Part shown: positions 31,764-40,620 of the stretch, piece after piece
How positions within the stretch are numbered: the stretch's first letter is position 1
Layout of the letters: the number at the start of each line of letters is the position of its first letter
NCBI GenBank assembly: GCA_016714015.1
Contig: JADJNZ010000005.1
Span: forward strand, 248,001 to 312,000
DNA: 64,000 bases
Reading direction: 5' to 3'
Source: Gemmatimonadota bacterium
GTDB lineage: Bacteria > Gemmatimonadota > Gemmatimonadetes > Gemmatimonadales > Gemmatimonadaceae
Translations under genes and position numbers: made by a program
The notes under the pieces: generated by a model
Database searches by the model: none
What the model was told of the DNA's origin: nothing
What the model saw: only the letters and a program-made list of their open reading frames with translations

Positions 31764-34700
31764 ATGCGCCCACTCGCCCTGCTCCTCGCCGTCCTCTCGG
31801 TCTCGGTCCCCGCGCTCGATGCGCTGCTCGCACAGACGCCCGTCGCCCCCGCCGCGAACACGCTCTCACTGCGAACGGCGCGCACGCACCGATTCACCGC
31901 GACCGAGGGGACCTGGCTCTCGCTCGACGTCTCGCCCGACGGACGGACGATCGTCTTCGATCTCCTGGGTGACCTCTACTCGCTGCCGATCGAGGGAGGG
32001 AAGGCGACGCGGCTCACGAGCGGGATGGCGTACGACGTGCAGCCGCGCTTCTCCCCGGACGGCAAGCGCATCGTCTACGTCTCGGACCGTAGCGGCGGGG
32101 ACAACGTCTGGATCATGTCGCTCGACGGGAAGGACACGCTCCAGGTGACGAAGGGGAACAACAACCTGTACGTCTCGCCGGAATGGACGCCGGACGGCCA
32201 GTACGTCGTCGCGTCGCGGTCGGGCGGACTCGGCGGCGCGGCGAAGCTCTGGATGTACCATGTGGACGGCGGCAACGGCGTCGCGCTGTCGGCGACCCCC
32301 GCGCCGCCGGCGGCGCTCAAGATGATGGGTGCGGCGTACGGGAAGGATCCGCGCTACCTCTGGTTCGCCGCGCGCACCGGCGACTGGCAGTACAACGCGC
32401 TCGGACCGCAGTACCAGATCTACACCTGGGATCGCGAGAACGGCCGCACGGCACAGATGACGACGCGGTTCGGATCGGCGTTCCGTCCCGCGCTCTCGCC
32501 GGACGGCAAGTACCTCGTCTACGCGACGCGATTCGAGACGCAGACCGGGCTCCGCCTGCGTGACCTGTCGACCAACGACGAGAAGTGGCTGGCGTTCCCG
32601 GTGCAGCGCGACGAGACCGAGTCGCGCGCGCCGATGGATGCGTATCCCGGATACTCGTTCACGCCGGATTCGCGCGCGGTGGTGGTGTCGTACGGCGGCG
32701 GCATCTGGCGTGTGCCGGTCGATGGGGCGGCGCCGGCGCGCATCCCGTTCGAGGCCGAGGTCGCGCTGGAGATGGGGCCGGAGGTGAAGTTCGCGTATCG
32801 CGTGGACACCTCGGCGTCCTTCACGGCGCGTCAGGTGCGTGACCTCGCGCCGTCGCCGGATGGCACCAAGCTCGCGTTCTCTTCAGTCGGGAGGATCTAC
32901 GTGATGGATCTCCCGAATGGTGCGCCGCGCCGCGTGAGCACGGCGACCGTGGGGGAGTTCATCCCGGCCTGGTCGCCCGACTCGAGGAGTCTGGCCTGGG
33001 TCACGTGGAGCGATGCGCAGGGCGGCACGCTGGTGAAGGCGACGCTCGATGCGCGGCGCGGCTGGGTGACGACGACGCTGGCGAGCGGCGCGCACTTCTC
33101 CGATCCGGCCTGGTCGCCCGCCGGGGATCGCATCGTCGTGACGCGTGCGGCCGCGCGCGAGATGCAGGAGGCGGGTGGCGCCTTCAACGGTCCGGTGGCG
33201 GCGGAGTTCGTGTGGGTGCCCGCCGCGGGCGGAGCGGCGACGACGATCATGCCGACCGGAGGGTTGTCGACGCCGCATTTCACGATGGACCGCGAGCGCA
33301 TCTACGCCTACGGCCGCGGCGAGGGGCTCGCCTCGTTCCGGTGGGACGGGACCGATCTCAAGACGCATCTGCGCGTGACGGGGCCACTCCCGCCGGGCGC
33401 GGGCGGCGGTCTGACGCTCGATGCCGGACTCGACGCGCAGGCGGCGCGGATGAGCGGCGGCCGCTTCGCGCGTCCGCTCGCCGTGCGTGACCCCGCGCCG
33501 TACGACGTGCGCGCCAACGCCGCGATGCCGGCGCATCTCGACGAGGGCGATGGGGAGATGGAGAACAATCCCACGCCGCCGTCGGCGGGTTTGATCCTCA
33601 TCTCGCCACGCGGCGATCTCGCGCTGGCCGCGGTCGGCATGGACTTCTATGTGGTGACCATCCCGCAGGCCGGCGCCACCGCCCCGACCGTGAGCGTGGC
33701 TGCGCCGGCGAACGCGATGGTGCCGGTGCGGAAGCTGAACGAGGTGGGCGGCGAGTTCCCCGCCTGGAGCGGCGACGGGCGGCGCATCATGTGGGGGCTC
33801 GGCAACGCGGTCTGGACCTACGACCTCGATCGCGCGAAGACCGTCGAGGATTCGCTCAAGGCCGACGGACGGCGCGTGGCGCTGCTCCGCGCGGATTCGA
33901 CGAAGAAGGACAGCCTCGCGCGCGCCGACTCGATCGCGAAGGCCGACACGACGAAGAAGGAGAAGCCCGGCTACAGGCCGGCGGAGCAGCGGATCGCGGT
34001 CACCGTGGGGCGCGACAAGCCCCAGGGGGTGGTCGTGTTCCGCGGGGCGAAGGCGATCACGATGCGCGGGCACGAGATCATCGAGAACGCCGACATCGTG
34101 GTGCGCGACGAGCGGATCGTCGCCATCGGTCCGCGTGGCAGCGTGACGGTGCCGGCGGGGGCGCGGATCATCGACGTCTCGGGGAAGATCGTGATGCCGG
34201 GGATGGTGGACACGCACTATCACCCGCAGTGGCTCACCCCGGGCGTGCACAACACGCAGACCTGGCAGTACCTCACGACGCTCGCGTACGGCACGACCAC
34301 CACGCGCGACCCGCAGACCGCGACGACCGACTTCCTGACGTACGGCGACCGCGTGGCGATGGGCGAAATGGTGGGGCCGCGCATCTACACGACCGGTCCG
34401 GGCGTGTTCGCGGGCGAGGCCGTCCGCGACCTCGAGCATGCACGGCAGGTCATGAAGCGCTACGCGACCTACTACGACACGAAGACGCTGAAGATGTACA
34501 TGAGCGGGAACCGTCAGCAGCGGCAGTGGATCATCCAGGCGGCGCGCGAACTGGGGATCATGCCGACCACCGAAGGCGGTCTCGACCAGAAGCTCAACAT
34601 GACGCACGGGATCGACGGCTACCCTGGCATCGAGCACACGTTGCCCATCACGCCGAAGTTCGCCGACGTCTTCGAGTGGTATCGGGCGACGGGGACCTAC

Positions 34701-35327
34701 AACTCGCCGACCCTCATCGTCGAGTACGGCGGCCCCTTCGGTGAGGGGTGGTTCTACCAGTCGGAGGATCTGGCGAACGATGCGAAGCTGCGCCGCTTCA
34801 CGCACCCGATCGACCTGGCGGGGAAGATCCGTCGGCGCGGCAACGGCAACGCCCCCGGACCTGCCGGGTTCGCGCTCCGCGAGGAGTACGCGATGTGGCA
34901 GCACGCCGCGGATGTCGCTCGCACGGTGGCGGCGGGCGGTCGCATCGGCGTCGGGTCGCACGGGCAACTGCAGGGACTCGGCATGCACTGGGAGCTCTGG
35001 CTGCTCCAGAGCGGCGGCCTCTCGACGCACGACGCGCTCCGCTCGGCGACGATCGTCGGGGCCGAGGCCATCGGGCTCGCGACCGACCTCGGCTCGCTCG
35101 AGGTGGGGAAGCTGGCCGACCTCATCGTGCTCGATCGGGATCCGCTGGAGAACATCCGGAACTCGAACAGCGTGGGGATGGTGATGGTCGGTGGGCGGCT
35201 GTACGACGGCAACACGCTCGACGAGGTGTGGCCGCGGCAGCGCGCCTTGCCGACGCAGCCGTGGGCGTACGTGGTGCCCACGGCGGGTGCCGGGCTCCCG
35301 TCCGCAGCACCGCGCACGCCGCGGTGA
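31764..35327 (+). CDS. Exported PD40-propeller amidohydrolase
   Basis: A 1187-residue secreted two-part enzyme. The signal peptide ends near LLAQTP (residue 24). Residues about 40-740 form a TolB-like propeller with repeated SPDGK/SPDG motifs (LDVSPDGRTIVFD, FSPDGKRIVYVSDR, LSPDGKYLVYATR, WSGDGRRIMWG). A Lys/Asp-rich linker (SLARADSIAKADTTKK) precedes an amidohydrolase domain from about residue 760 (GVVVFRGAKAITMRGHEIIENADIVV). Metal ligands begin with MPGMVDTHYHPQW and it ends with GSLEVGKLADLIVLDRDPL. Similar proteins are common in Gemmatimonadota. The stop is four bases before the kinase gene. Confidence 0.92.
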   Translation: MRPLALLLAVLSVSVPALDALLAQTPVAPAANTLSLRTARTHRFTATEGTWLSLDVSPDGRTIVFDLLGDLYSLPIEGGKATRLTSGMAYDVQPRFSPDGKRIVYVSDRSGGDNVWIMSLDGKDTLQVTKGNNNLYVSPEWTPDGQYVVASRSGGLGGAAKLWMYHVDGGNGVALSATPAPPAALKMMGAAYGKDPRYLWFAARTGDWQYNALGPQYQIYTWDRENGRTAQMTTRFGSAFRPALSPDGKYLVYATRFETQTGLRLRDLSTNDEKWLAFPVQRDETESRAPMDAYPGYSFTPDSRAVVVSYGGGIWRVPVDGAAPARIPFEAEVALEMGPEVKFAYRVDTSASFTARQVRDLAPSPDGTKLAFSSVGRIYVMDLPNGAPRRVSTATVGEFIPAWSPDSRSLAWVTWSDAQGGTLVKATLDARRGWVTTTLASGAHFSDPAWSPAGDRIVVTRAAAREMQEAGGAFNGPVAAEFVWVPAAGGAATTIMPTGGLSTPHFTMDRERIYAYGRGEGLASFRWDGTDLKTHLRVTGPLPPGAGGGLTLDAGLDAQAARMSGGRFARPLAVRDPAPYDVRANAAMPAHLDEGDGEMENNPTPPSAGLILISPRGDLALAAVGMDFYVVTIPQAGATAPTVSVAAPANAMVPVRKLNEVGGEFPAWSGDGRRIMWGLGNAVWTYDLDRAKTVEDSLKADGRRVALLRADSTKKDSLARADSIAKADTTKKEKPGYRPAEQRIAVTVGRDKPQGVVVFRGAKAITMRGHEIIENADIVVRDERIVAIGPRGSVTVPAGARIIDVSGKIVMPGMVDTHYHPQWLTPGVHNTQTWQYLTTLAYGTTTTRDPQTATTDFLTYGDRVAMGEMVGPRIYTTGPGVFAGEAVRDLEHARQVMKRYATYYDTKTLKMYMSGNRQQRQWIIQAARELGIMPTTEGGLDQKLNMTHGIDGYPGIEHTLPITPKFADVFEWYRATGTYNSPTLIVEYGGPFGEGWFYQSEDLANDAKLRRFTHPIDLAGKIRRRGNGNAPGPAGFALREEYAMWQHAADVARTVAAGGRIGVGSHGQLQGLGMHWELWLLQSGGLSTHDALRSATIVGAEAIGLATDLGSLEVGKLADLIVLDRDPLENIRNSNSVGMVMVGGRLYDGNTLDEVWPRQRALPTQPWAYVVPTAGAGLPSAAPRTPR

Positions 35328-35331
35328 CCGC

Positions 35332-38007
35332 GTGACCGACGTCGTCCGCCTCACGGCCGCCCTCGCCGACCGCTACCGCCTCGAGCGCGAACTCGGGGCG
35401 GGCGGCATGGCCACGGTCTACCTCGCGCACGACCTCCGTCATGAGCGGGAGGTCGCGATCAAGGTGCTGCATCCGGATCTCGGTGCGGCGCTCGGCGCCG
35501 AACGGTTCCTGAGCGAGATCAAGACGACGGCGAAGCTGAGCCACCCGCACATCCTGCCGCTGCTCGATTCGGGTGCGGCGGACGGCTTCCTCTTCTACGC
35601 GATGCCGCTCGTGACCGGCGAGACGTTGCGCGCGCGCCTCACCCGCGAGCGGCAATTGCCGATCGACGATGCATTGCGCATCGCGCGCGAGGTCGCCGAC
35701 GCGCTGCACTCCGCGCACGCGCTCGGGATCGTGCACCGCGACATCAAGCCGGAGAACATCCTCCTGCAGGGCGGGCACGCGCTCGTCGCCGACTTCGGCA
35801 TCGCGCTCGCGGTGCAGTCCGCCGGCGGGGCGCGGATGACGCAGACGGGCCTGAGCCTTGGCACGCCGCAGTACATGAGCCCCGAGCAAGCGATGGGGGA
35901 GCGCACGCTCGACGCGCGCGCCGACGTGTACGCGCTCGGGGCGGTGACGTACGAGATGCTCGCCGGTGACCCGCCGTTCACGGGATCGAGCGTGCAGGCG
36001 ATCGTCGCGCGGTTGCTCGCCGAGCGGCCGACGCCGATCACGACGTTGCGCGACACGGTGCCGCCGGGGGTGGAGGCGGTGGTGCTGCGCGCGCTGGCCA
36101 AGCTGCCGGCCGACCGGCCGGCGACGGCGCAGGCCTTCGCCGATGCGCTGCAGGCCGCGGGCGCGGCCGGGTTCACGAATGCCGCGCGCGCGGCTGCGGT
36201 GCCGATGTCGCCGACCGTCTCGTGGCTCTCGAGTAACAGCGGCAAGGTCGCGTTCGGACTGCTGCTCGGAGTCGCGCTGCTCGAAGGCGTGGCGATCGTC
36301 GCGTCCAAGCGCGCCGCCGCGTCGGCGAGCCTTCCGGCGATGTACGACGCGGCGCTCCCGGACAGTGCCCCGCTCGCGACGCGCATCACGGTCTGGGCGA
36401 CCGGGTTCGGCACGACGGGGATGAACATGTCCGTCGCGCCGGACGGGTCGTTCCTCGTCTATCGGGTCCAGCGCGGGGATTCGGCGCAGCTCTGGTACCG
36501 CAGTCTGGTGGACGCGAGTGCGCGGCCGATCCCCGGCACGAGTGGCGCGGCCCGGCCGCGCATCTCGCCCGACGGTAGACGGATCGCCTACATCGCCGGC
36601 GACCGCACCATGCTCGTGCCGGTGAGCGGAGGTGAGTCGCGCCGGCTCCTCGAGGGCGACGAACCCGTCACGCTCCAGTGGGTCTCGCCCACGCGCCTGT
36701 TCGCGATCACCGGTGGCGGCTTCAGCATGACCTGGCTGGATCCCGAAGTGGGGAAGACGGACGATCGGTCGCTCGGGCGCTCCGCGCGATGCGTCTTCGG
36801 CCAGTGGCTGGCGGCGGATGAGCGCCTGCTCTGCAGCTTCAACGAGACCGCCGTCGTCGTCGATCCGCGGACGGGCGCGTCGTGGGCGCTCCGGACGCGG
36901 GCGACGGATGGGTCGCCGGGGGCGCCAGTGTCCGGTGTCTCGTTCCAGCTCGTCGACCGCGAGCACATCATGTACGTCTCCCTCGACGGGGAGCTGCGCG
37001 CTGCTCGGTACGATGGAAAGTCGCACCTGCTCGGGCGTGCGGTGACGATGGCGACCGGCATCGATCGCGATGCGGTGGGCGCCGCCACGCTCGAGCTGAC
37101 GCCGAGCGGACTGCTCGCCTTCGTGCCGGCCTCGGGGTCGCTCGATGCGCGGATGGTGACGCTCAGGGCCGGCGGCTCACCCGTGCCGCTCGATGTGGAG
37201 CGTGCCTCGTACCTCCGCTTCGACCTGAGCCGCGACGGTCGGCGGCTCGCGGCCGTGGTCGCGACACCCGAAGGGAACGAGCTGCGCGTGCACGACCTGC
37301 GGACGGGGCAACGGCAGGTCTGGCTGCGCGCGCAGAGCATCAAGTTCCCGCTCTGGAGCCCGGATGGCGAGCGACTGGTCGTCAACGTGCAGACCGCGGA
37401 CGGGATCATGCTCCTCTCGGGATCGCCGATGTCCGCGACGGCGCCCGACACCCTGATGCGCGGTACGGAGCCAGGGGACGCGTACGACGCACTCGACTTC
37501 GCCGATGCCCGCACGCTCATCGCGCGCGACGCGCTCAGTTCGAACATCTATCGCATCGACGTCTCGAAGCGACCGGTGGCGATCGACACCCTGTTCAACG
37601 ACGCGGTGTTCGCGACCGTCTCTCCGAACGGACGCCGGCTCGCCTGGCATCCGTCCTCGTCGAGCGGTCTCTTCGTGGGCGGCTATCCGGAGCGCACGGA
37701 CAAGCTGCAGGTCGCGTCGATCGGCCTCGAGCCGCAGTGGCTCTCCGACACGGAGCTGGTCTATCGCTCGGGCGTCACCTGGTATCTGGCCCGCTTCGAC
37801 GCGCGCACGGGCGAAATCACCGCGCCGCCGCGCCAGTGGGCCATCGACCCGCAGTTCCTCGACACGCCCGGATGGTCGAACCGGCGCACGCATGACGGTG
37901 GGATCCTCTATGCGCAGATCCTGCCGGTCGCTCCCGCCCGCTTCGTGCGCTTCATCCCGGACTTCGCGGCCCGCGTGCGCGCGGCGGTGCAGGAGGCGGA
38001 GCGGTAG
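35332..38007 (+). CDS. Membrane serine/threonine protein kinase with PD40 sensor
   Basis: A Hanks-type kinase of 891 residues from GTG 35332. The catalytic domain (1-280) has the Gly loop LGAGGMATVY, Lys44 (VAIKVL), HRDIKPENIL (135-144), DFG (154-156) and SPEQ in place of APE. A transmembrane helix lies at about 304-325 (VAFGLLLGVALLEGVAIVAS). The extracytoplasmic part is a PD40 propeller with SPDGRRIAYIA, SRDGRRLAAVVA, SPDGERLVVNV and SPNGRRLAWHP. Translation is probably coupled to the upstream PD40-amidohydrolase, four bases away. It may phosphorylate targets in response to a ligand of the propeller (inference). Confidence 0.93.
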   Translation: MTDVVRLTAALADRYRLERELGAGGMATVYLAHDLRHEREVAIKVLHPDLGAALGAERFLSEIKTTAKLSHPHILPLLDSGAADGFLFYAMPLVTGETLRARLTRERQLPIDDALRIAREVADALHSAHALGIVHRDIKPENILLQGGHALVADFGIALAVQSAGGARMTQTGLSLGTPQYMSPEQAMGERTLDARADVYALGAVTYEMLAGDPPFTGSSVQAIVARLLAERPTPITTLRDTVPPGVEAVVLRALAKLPADRPATAQAFADALQAAGAAGFTNAARAAAVPMSPTVSWLSSNSGKVAFGLLLGVALLEGVAIVASKRAAASASLPAMYDAALPDSAPLATRITVWATGFGTTGMNMSVAPDGSFLVYRVQRGDSAQLWYRSLVDASARPIPGTSGAARPRISPDGRRIAYIAGDRTMLVPVSGGESRRLLEGDEPVTLQWVSPTRLFAITGGGFSMTWLDPEVGKTDDRSLGRSARCVFGQWLAADERLLCSFNETAVVVDPRTGASWALRTRATDGSPGAPVSGVSFQLVDREHIMYVSLDGELRAARYDGKSHLLGRAVTMATGIDRDAVGAATLELTPSGLLAFVPASGSLDARMVTLRAGGSPVPLDVERASYLRFDLSRDGRRLAAVVATPEGNELRVHDLRTGQRQVWLRAQSIKFPLWSPDGERLVVNVQTADGIMLLSGSPMSATAPDTLMRGTEPGDAYDALDFADARTLIARDALSSNIYRIDVSKRPVAIDTLFNDAVFATVSPNGRRLAWHPSSSSGLFVGGYPERTDKLQVASIGLEPQWLSDTELVYRSGVTWYLARFDARTGEITAPPRQWAIDPQFLDTPGWSNRRTHDGGILYAQILPVAPARFVRFIPDFAARVRAAVQEAER

Positions 38008-38034
38008 TCACACCTCCTGCACCACCGCGCGATT

Positions 38035-38415
38035 TCAGCGACGCGGCGGACGGCCCATCGCATCGGGCTTCTTCATTTGTCCTCCGCGATCCGTCGTGCC
38101 GGGCGCCGGCGTGCAGGGCTTCTTGGCCGAGTCGGCGGCGGGGCGCGCCATCGCGCCACCCGGTGCCGCCATGTTCCCGCCGGTCGCGGCCATGTTGCCG
38201 GTCGGTGCCGCCATCCTTTCGCCCGGTGCCGCCATGTTCCCGCCCATGGCTCCGCCGCGCGCCGTTGCGGTGTCGCGTGGCGTCGGCTTGGGGCACGGCA
38301 TCATGGTGGTGTCCTGCATCATCGCACGCTGGGCGCGCGGCGCGGCCTGCGCCTCGAGTGCGCTGGCCGAGAGTGAGAGGGCGATCACGACGAGAGTGAG
38401 ACGGAGCGGGGACAT
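38035..38415 (-). CDS. Small secreted Met-rich repeat protein
   Basis: A 126-residue protein with a signal peptide (LTLVVIALSLSASALEAQA). A Met-pair region (MMQDTTMMPC) is followed by an internal repeat of the form GGNMAAPG-xR/x-MAAPTGNMAATGG, then a Lys/Pro tail with a second Cys. It contains two cysteines and about a dozen methionines. No family match is apparent. Regularly spaced Met suggests copper or oxidant handling, but this is inference. The neighbour on the other side is a cytochrome b gene. Confidence 0.6.
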   Translation of the reverse strand: MSPLRLTLVVIALSLSASALEAQAAPRAQRAMMQDTTMMPCPKPTPRDTATARGGAMGGNMAAPGERMAAPTGNMAATGGNMAAPGGAMARPAADSAKKPCTPAPGTTDRGGQMKKPDAMGRPPRR

Positions 38416-38545
38416 GGGCAAGGCCTCGGACGGAGTGTAGGTCACGATCGCCGGGTGCGATCACGCCGCCAGTAGCGTTCCCCCCCGCCGGAAGTTCCTC
38501 GAGCGGATCCGGGAACAATCGGACCGGCTCGTCGATACTGCCGAC

Positions 38546-39316
38546 GTGACCACCATCTCGCATCGACATCATTGGATCGTGCGCGCGACCCACTGGGTGA
38601 ATGCCGTCGCGTTCCTGGCGATGGTCGGCTCGGGGTTGCGCATCTTCAATGCCTACCCGGCCTTCGCCCGGCGCGGCGAGAGCTTCCCGCTCAATCCGTG
38701 GGAGGGGACGCCGATCCCGTCTTGGCTCACCTTCGGCGCCTGGCTGGGCGGGGCGCGCCACTGGCACTTCGCGATGATGTGGGTGCTCGTCGCCAACGCC
38801 TTCGTCTACCTGGCATTCATCTATCTGCACGGGGAGTGGCGCGACCTCGTCCCGAGGCGCGGCACCCTGCGCGACGCCTGGGCGATGGTCCGCTTCTACC
38901 TCTGGCTCGAACGGGAGCATCCGCGGCAAGGGAAGCACAATGCCCTGCAGCGGATGGCGTACTTCTCCATGCCCTGGATGGCGGCGGTCATCGTCGTCAC
39001 CGGCATCGCGATCTGGAAGCCGGTCTCGCTCGGATGGCTCGCGGCGCTCTTCGGAGGATATGCCTACGCGCGCTTCTTCCACTTCATGGCGATGGTGGTG
39101 CTGCTCGTCGCCGCGCTGGGGCACGTGTTCATGGTGTTCGCCGTCGATCCATTCTCCTTGCGAGGGATGATCACCGGCGGGTACGACGAGTCGCGGTCGC
39201 CGGAGGCGCGCAATGCGCGACCGTTCGTCAATCTCCTTCGACGTGGGGCCACGGTGTCGTCCGCCGCGCCGGCCCCCTCCATCGCCGCCGCACCGACACA
39301 GGAACCCGACGCATGA
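38546..39316 (+). CDS. Cytochrome b561/b6-type membrane subunit
   Basis: A 256-residue di-heme membrane subunit. Four helices, with heme His candidates in HRHHWIVRATHWVNA (N-terminal His pair), GGARHWHFAMMW, and FFHFMAMVVLLVAALGH. The fold matches the cytochrome b subunits of molybdoenzymes (thiosulfate reductase or YedZ-like family). The start is GTG at 38546. The stop overlaps the ATG of the downstream molybdoenzyme gene (ATGA), so the two form a complex or a single transcript: the b subunit passes electrons between the quinone pool and the molybdenum enzyme. Confidence 0.88.
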   Translation: MTTISHRHHWIVRATHWVNAVAFLAMVGSGLRIFNAYPAFARRGESFPLNPWEGTPIPSWLTFGAWLGGARHWHFAMMWVLVANAFVYLAFIYLHGEWRDLVPRRGTLRDAWAMVRFYLWLEREHPRQGKHNALQRMAYFSMPWMAAVIVVTGIAIWKPVSLGWLAALFGGYAYARFFHFMAMVVLLVAALGHVFMVFAVDPFSLRGMITGGYDESRSPEARNARPFVNLLRRGATVSSAAPAPSIAAAPTQEPDA

Positions 39317-40032
39317 CGCCTCCCCCCGACCGCCGCGCATTCCTCCGCGCCGCAGGCCTGAGCGCGGCCGCGCTCGCGCTCACCGCGTGCGACAGCCGAG
39401 GGCCGCGCGAGGCGGCCCGGCTGCTCCGGTACGCGGAGCGCAAGAACGAGCGCATCGAGCGGGCGCTGGTGAGCCACACGAGCATGAACCACGGGTCGCC
39501 GGGCGCCCGCATCGCGGGCGACGCGTTCCCCTCGTACCACATCAGTGACGCGGTCCCGGTCTGGGATCCCGCGATGCGCGGGGCCTGGCGCCTCGAGGTC
39601 GGCGGGATGGTCGCCCGCCCACTCACGCTGAGCCTCGCCGATCTGCAGCGGTTGCCGCGTCGCACGCAGCGCGTCGACCACTTCTGCGTCGAGGGGTGGA
39701 CCGCGGTCGCCGAGTTCACCGGCGTGCGCGTTCGCGACCTCGCCGCGATGGCGCAGCCGGACCCGAAGGCAGGATACGTGGATTTCGAGAGCTTCGACGA
39801 TGGGTACCACGAGAGCTGGGACCTCGAGAGCGCCCTGCATCCGCAGACGATGATCGTGTACGGGAAGGACGGGCGCGACCTCTCGCCTGCCTACGGCGCG
39901 CCGGCGCGCGTGCACTCGCCGATCAAGCTCGGCTACAAGAACACCAAGTACCTCACCCGTATCATGTTCCTGCCCGAGCGGAACGGCGGGTACTGGACGA
40001 ACGCGGGCTACGAATGGTTCGGCGGGACCTGA
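39313..40032 (+). CDS. YedY-like molybdopterin-dependent oxidoreductase (sulfite-oxidase fold)
   Basis: A 239-residue periplasmic molybdoenzyme with a twin-arginine leader (RRAFLRAAG) and a lipobox-like LTAC (Cys26). It has the sulfite-oxidase-type domain with RVDHFCVEGWTAVAEFTG, where the Cys coordinates molybdenum, then ESFDDGYHESWDLE and GAPARVHSPIKLGYKNTKYL. Paired with the cytochrome b gene before it, as YedY/MsrP pairs with YedZ/MsrQ, though the membrane subunit here is of another family. The natural substrate is unknown (methionine sulfoxide or other oxyanion possible). Confidence 0.88.
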   Translation: MTPPPDRRAFLRAAGLSAAALALTACDSRGPREAARLLRYAERKNERIERALVSHTSMNHGSPGARIAGDAFPSYHISDAVPVWDPAMRGAWRLEVGGMVARPLTLSLADLQRLPRRTQRVDHFCVEGWTAVAEFTGVRVRDLAAMAQPDPKAGYVDFESFDDGYHESWDLESALHPQTMIVYGKDGRDLSPAYGAPARVHSPIKLGYKNTKYLTRIMFLPERNGGYWTNAGYEWFGGT

Positions 40033-40093
40033 CCCCGGGGCGCAGCGCGGGTCCTCGCGCGCCGCGCCTGCACCACGATCGACCTTGGTCTCC

Positions 40094-40122
40094 GGGCCTC
40101 AGCGGACGCTGAGGCCCTTCTG
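40094..40122 (+). terminator. Hairpin terminator after the molybdoenzyme gene
   Basis: Perfect 10-bp stem GGGCCTCAGC / GCTGAGGCCC (40094-40117) with loop GGAC, followed by TTCTG. It overlaps the stop region of the convergent tlpA-like gene. Confidence 0.6.
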
Positions 40123-40620
40123 CACGGCCGCCTCGATGTCCTGCTCCGCGCCCACGCCGGTGTACACCACCTTCCCCCGGCCGTCGAGCACCACGACGTA
40201 GCTCGTGTGCGGAACGGCGAACGCCTTGGTCGCCGCATCGTGCCGATCGAACACGAACTCGCCGCCCATCCCGTTCGCCGCGACGTGCGCTCGCTGCCGC
40301 TCAGGGGACTGATTGGATGACACACCCACGCTGACGAATGTGACCTGCCCGGCGTGGCGCGTCCGCGCGGCCTGCATCGCCGGCTCGAGCTTGCGGCAGA
40401 GCGGGCACCAGGTCGCCCAGAACTCGAGCACGACGGGCTTCCCCTTGCCGATGTAGGTCGCCAGGTCCATCGGTCGGCCGTCGAGGGTCTCGACCATCGC
40501 GGCGGGGGCCATCGTGCCGATGCTGATCCCCGCCTCCTGCGCGTCGAGGTGACGGGACTGGGTGCTGACGAGGGTGAGCGCGAGCGTGAGCGTGAGCAGG
40601 TGTACGGTTCGGCGCATCAT
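40099..40620 (-). CDS. TlpA-like thioredoxin-fold disulfide reductase
   Basis: Periplasmic or membrane-anchored thiol-disulfide protein of 173 residues. An N-terminal signal/anchor (LLTLTLALTLVSTQ) is followed by a thioredoxin-fold domain with the active site WATWCPLCRK (CxxC) and VAVPHTSYVVVLDG (cis-Pro loop). The ATG at 40620 overlaps the CcdA stop (ATGA), so it is reduced by CcdA. Typical roles are heme ligation in cytochrome c assembly or delivery of reductant to periplasmic proteins. Confidence 0.93.
   Translation of the reverse strand: MMRRTVHLLTLTLALTLVSTQSRHLDAQEAGISIGTMAPAAMVETLDGRPMDLATYIGKGKPVVLEFWATWCPLCRKLEPAMQAARTRHAGQVTFVSVGVSSNQSPERQRAHVAANGMGGEFVFDRHDAATKAFAVPHTSYVVVLDGRGKVVYTGVGAEQDIEAAVQKGLSVR

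Noticed and set aside
32883..35354. 823-residue minus-strand frame opposite the PD40-amidohydrolase
   Set aside because: Shadow frame without motifs. The plus-strand gene has clear domains.
35122..37026. 634-residue minus-strand frame opposite the kinase
   Set aside because: Shadow frame of Arg/His/Asp repeats. The kinase motifs on the plus strand are unambiguous.
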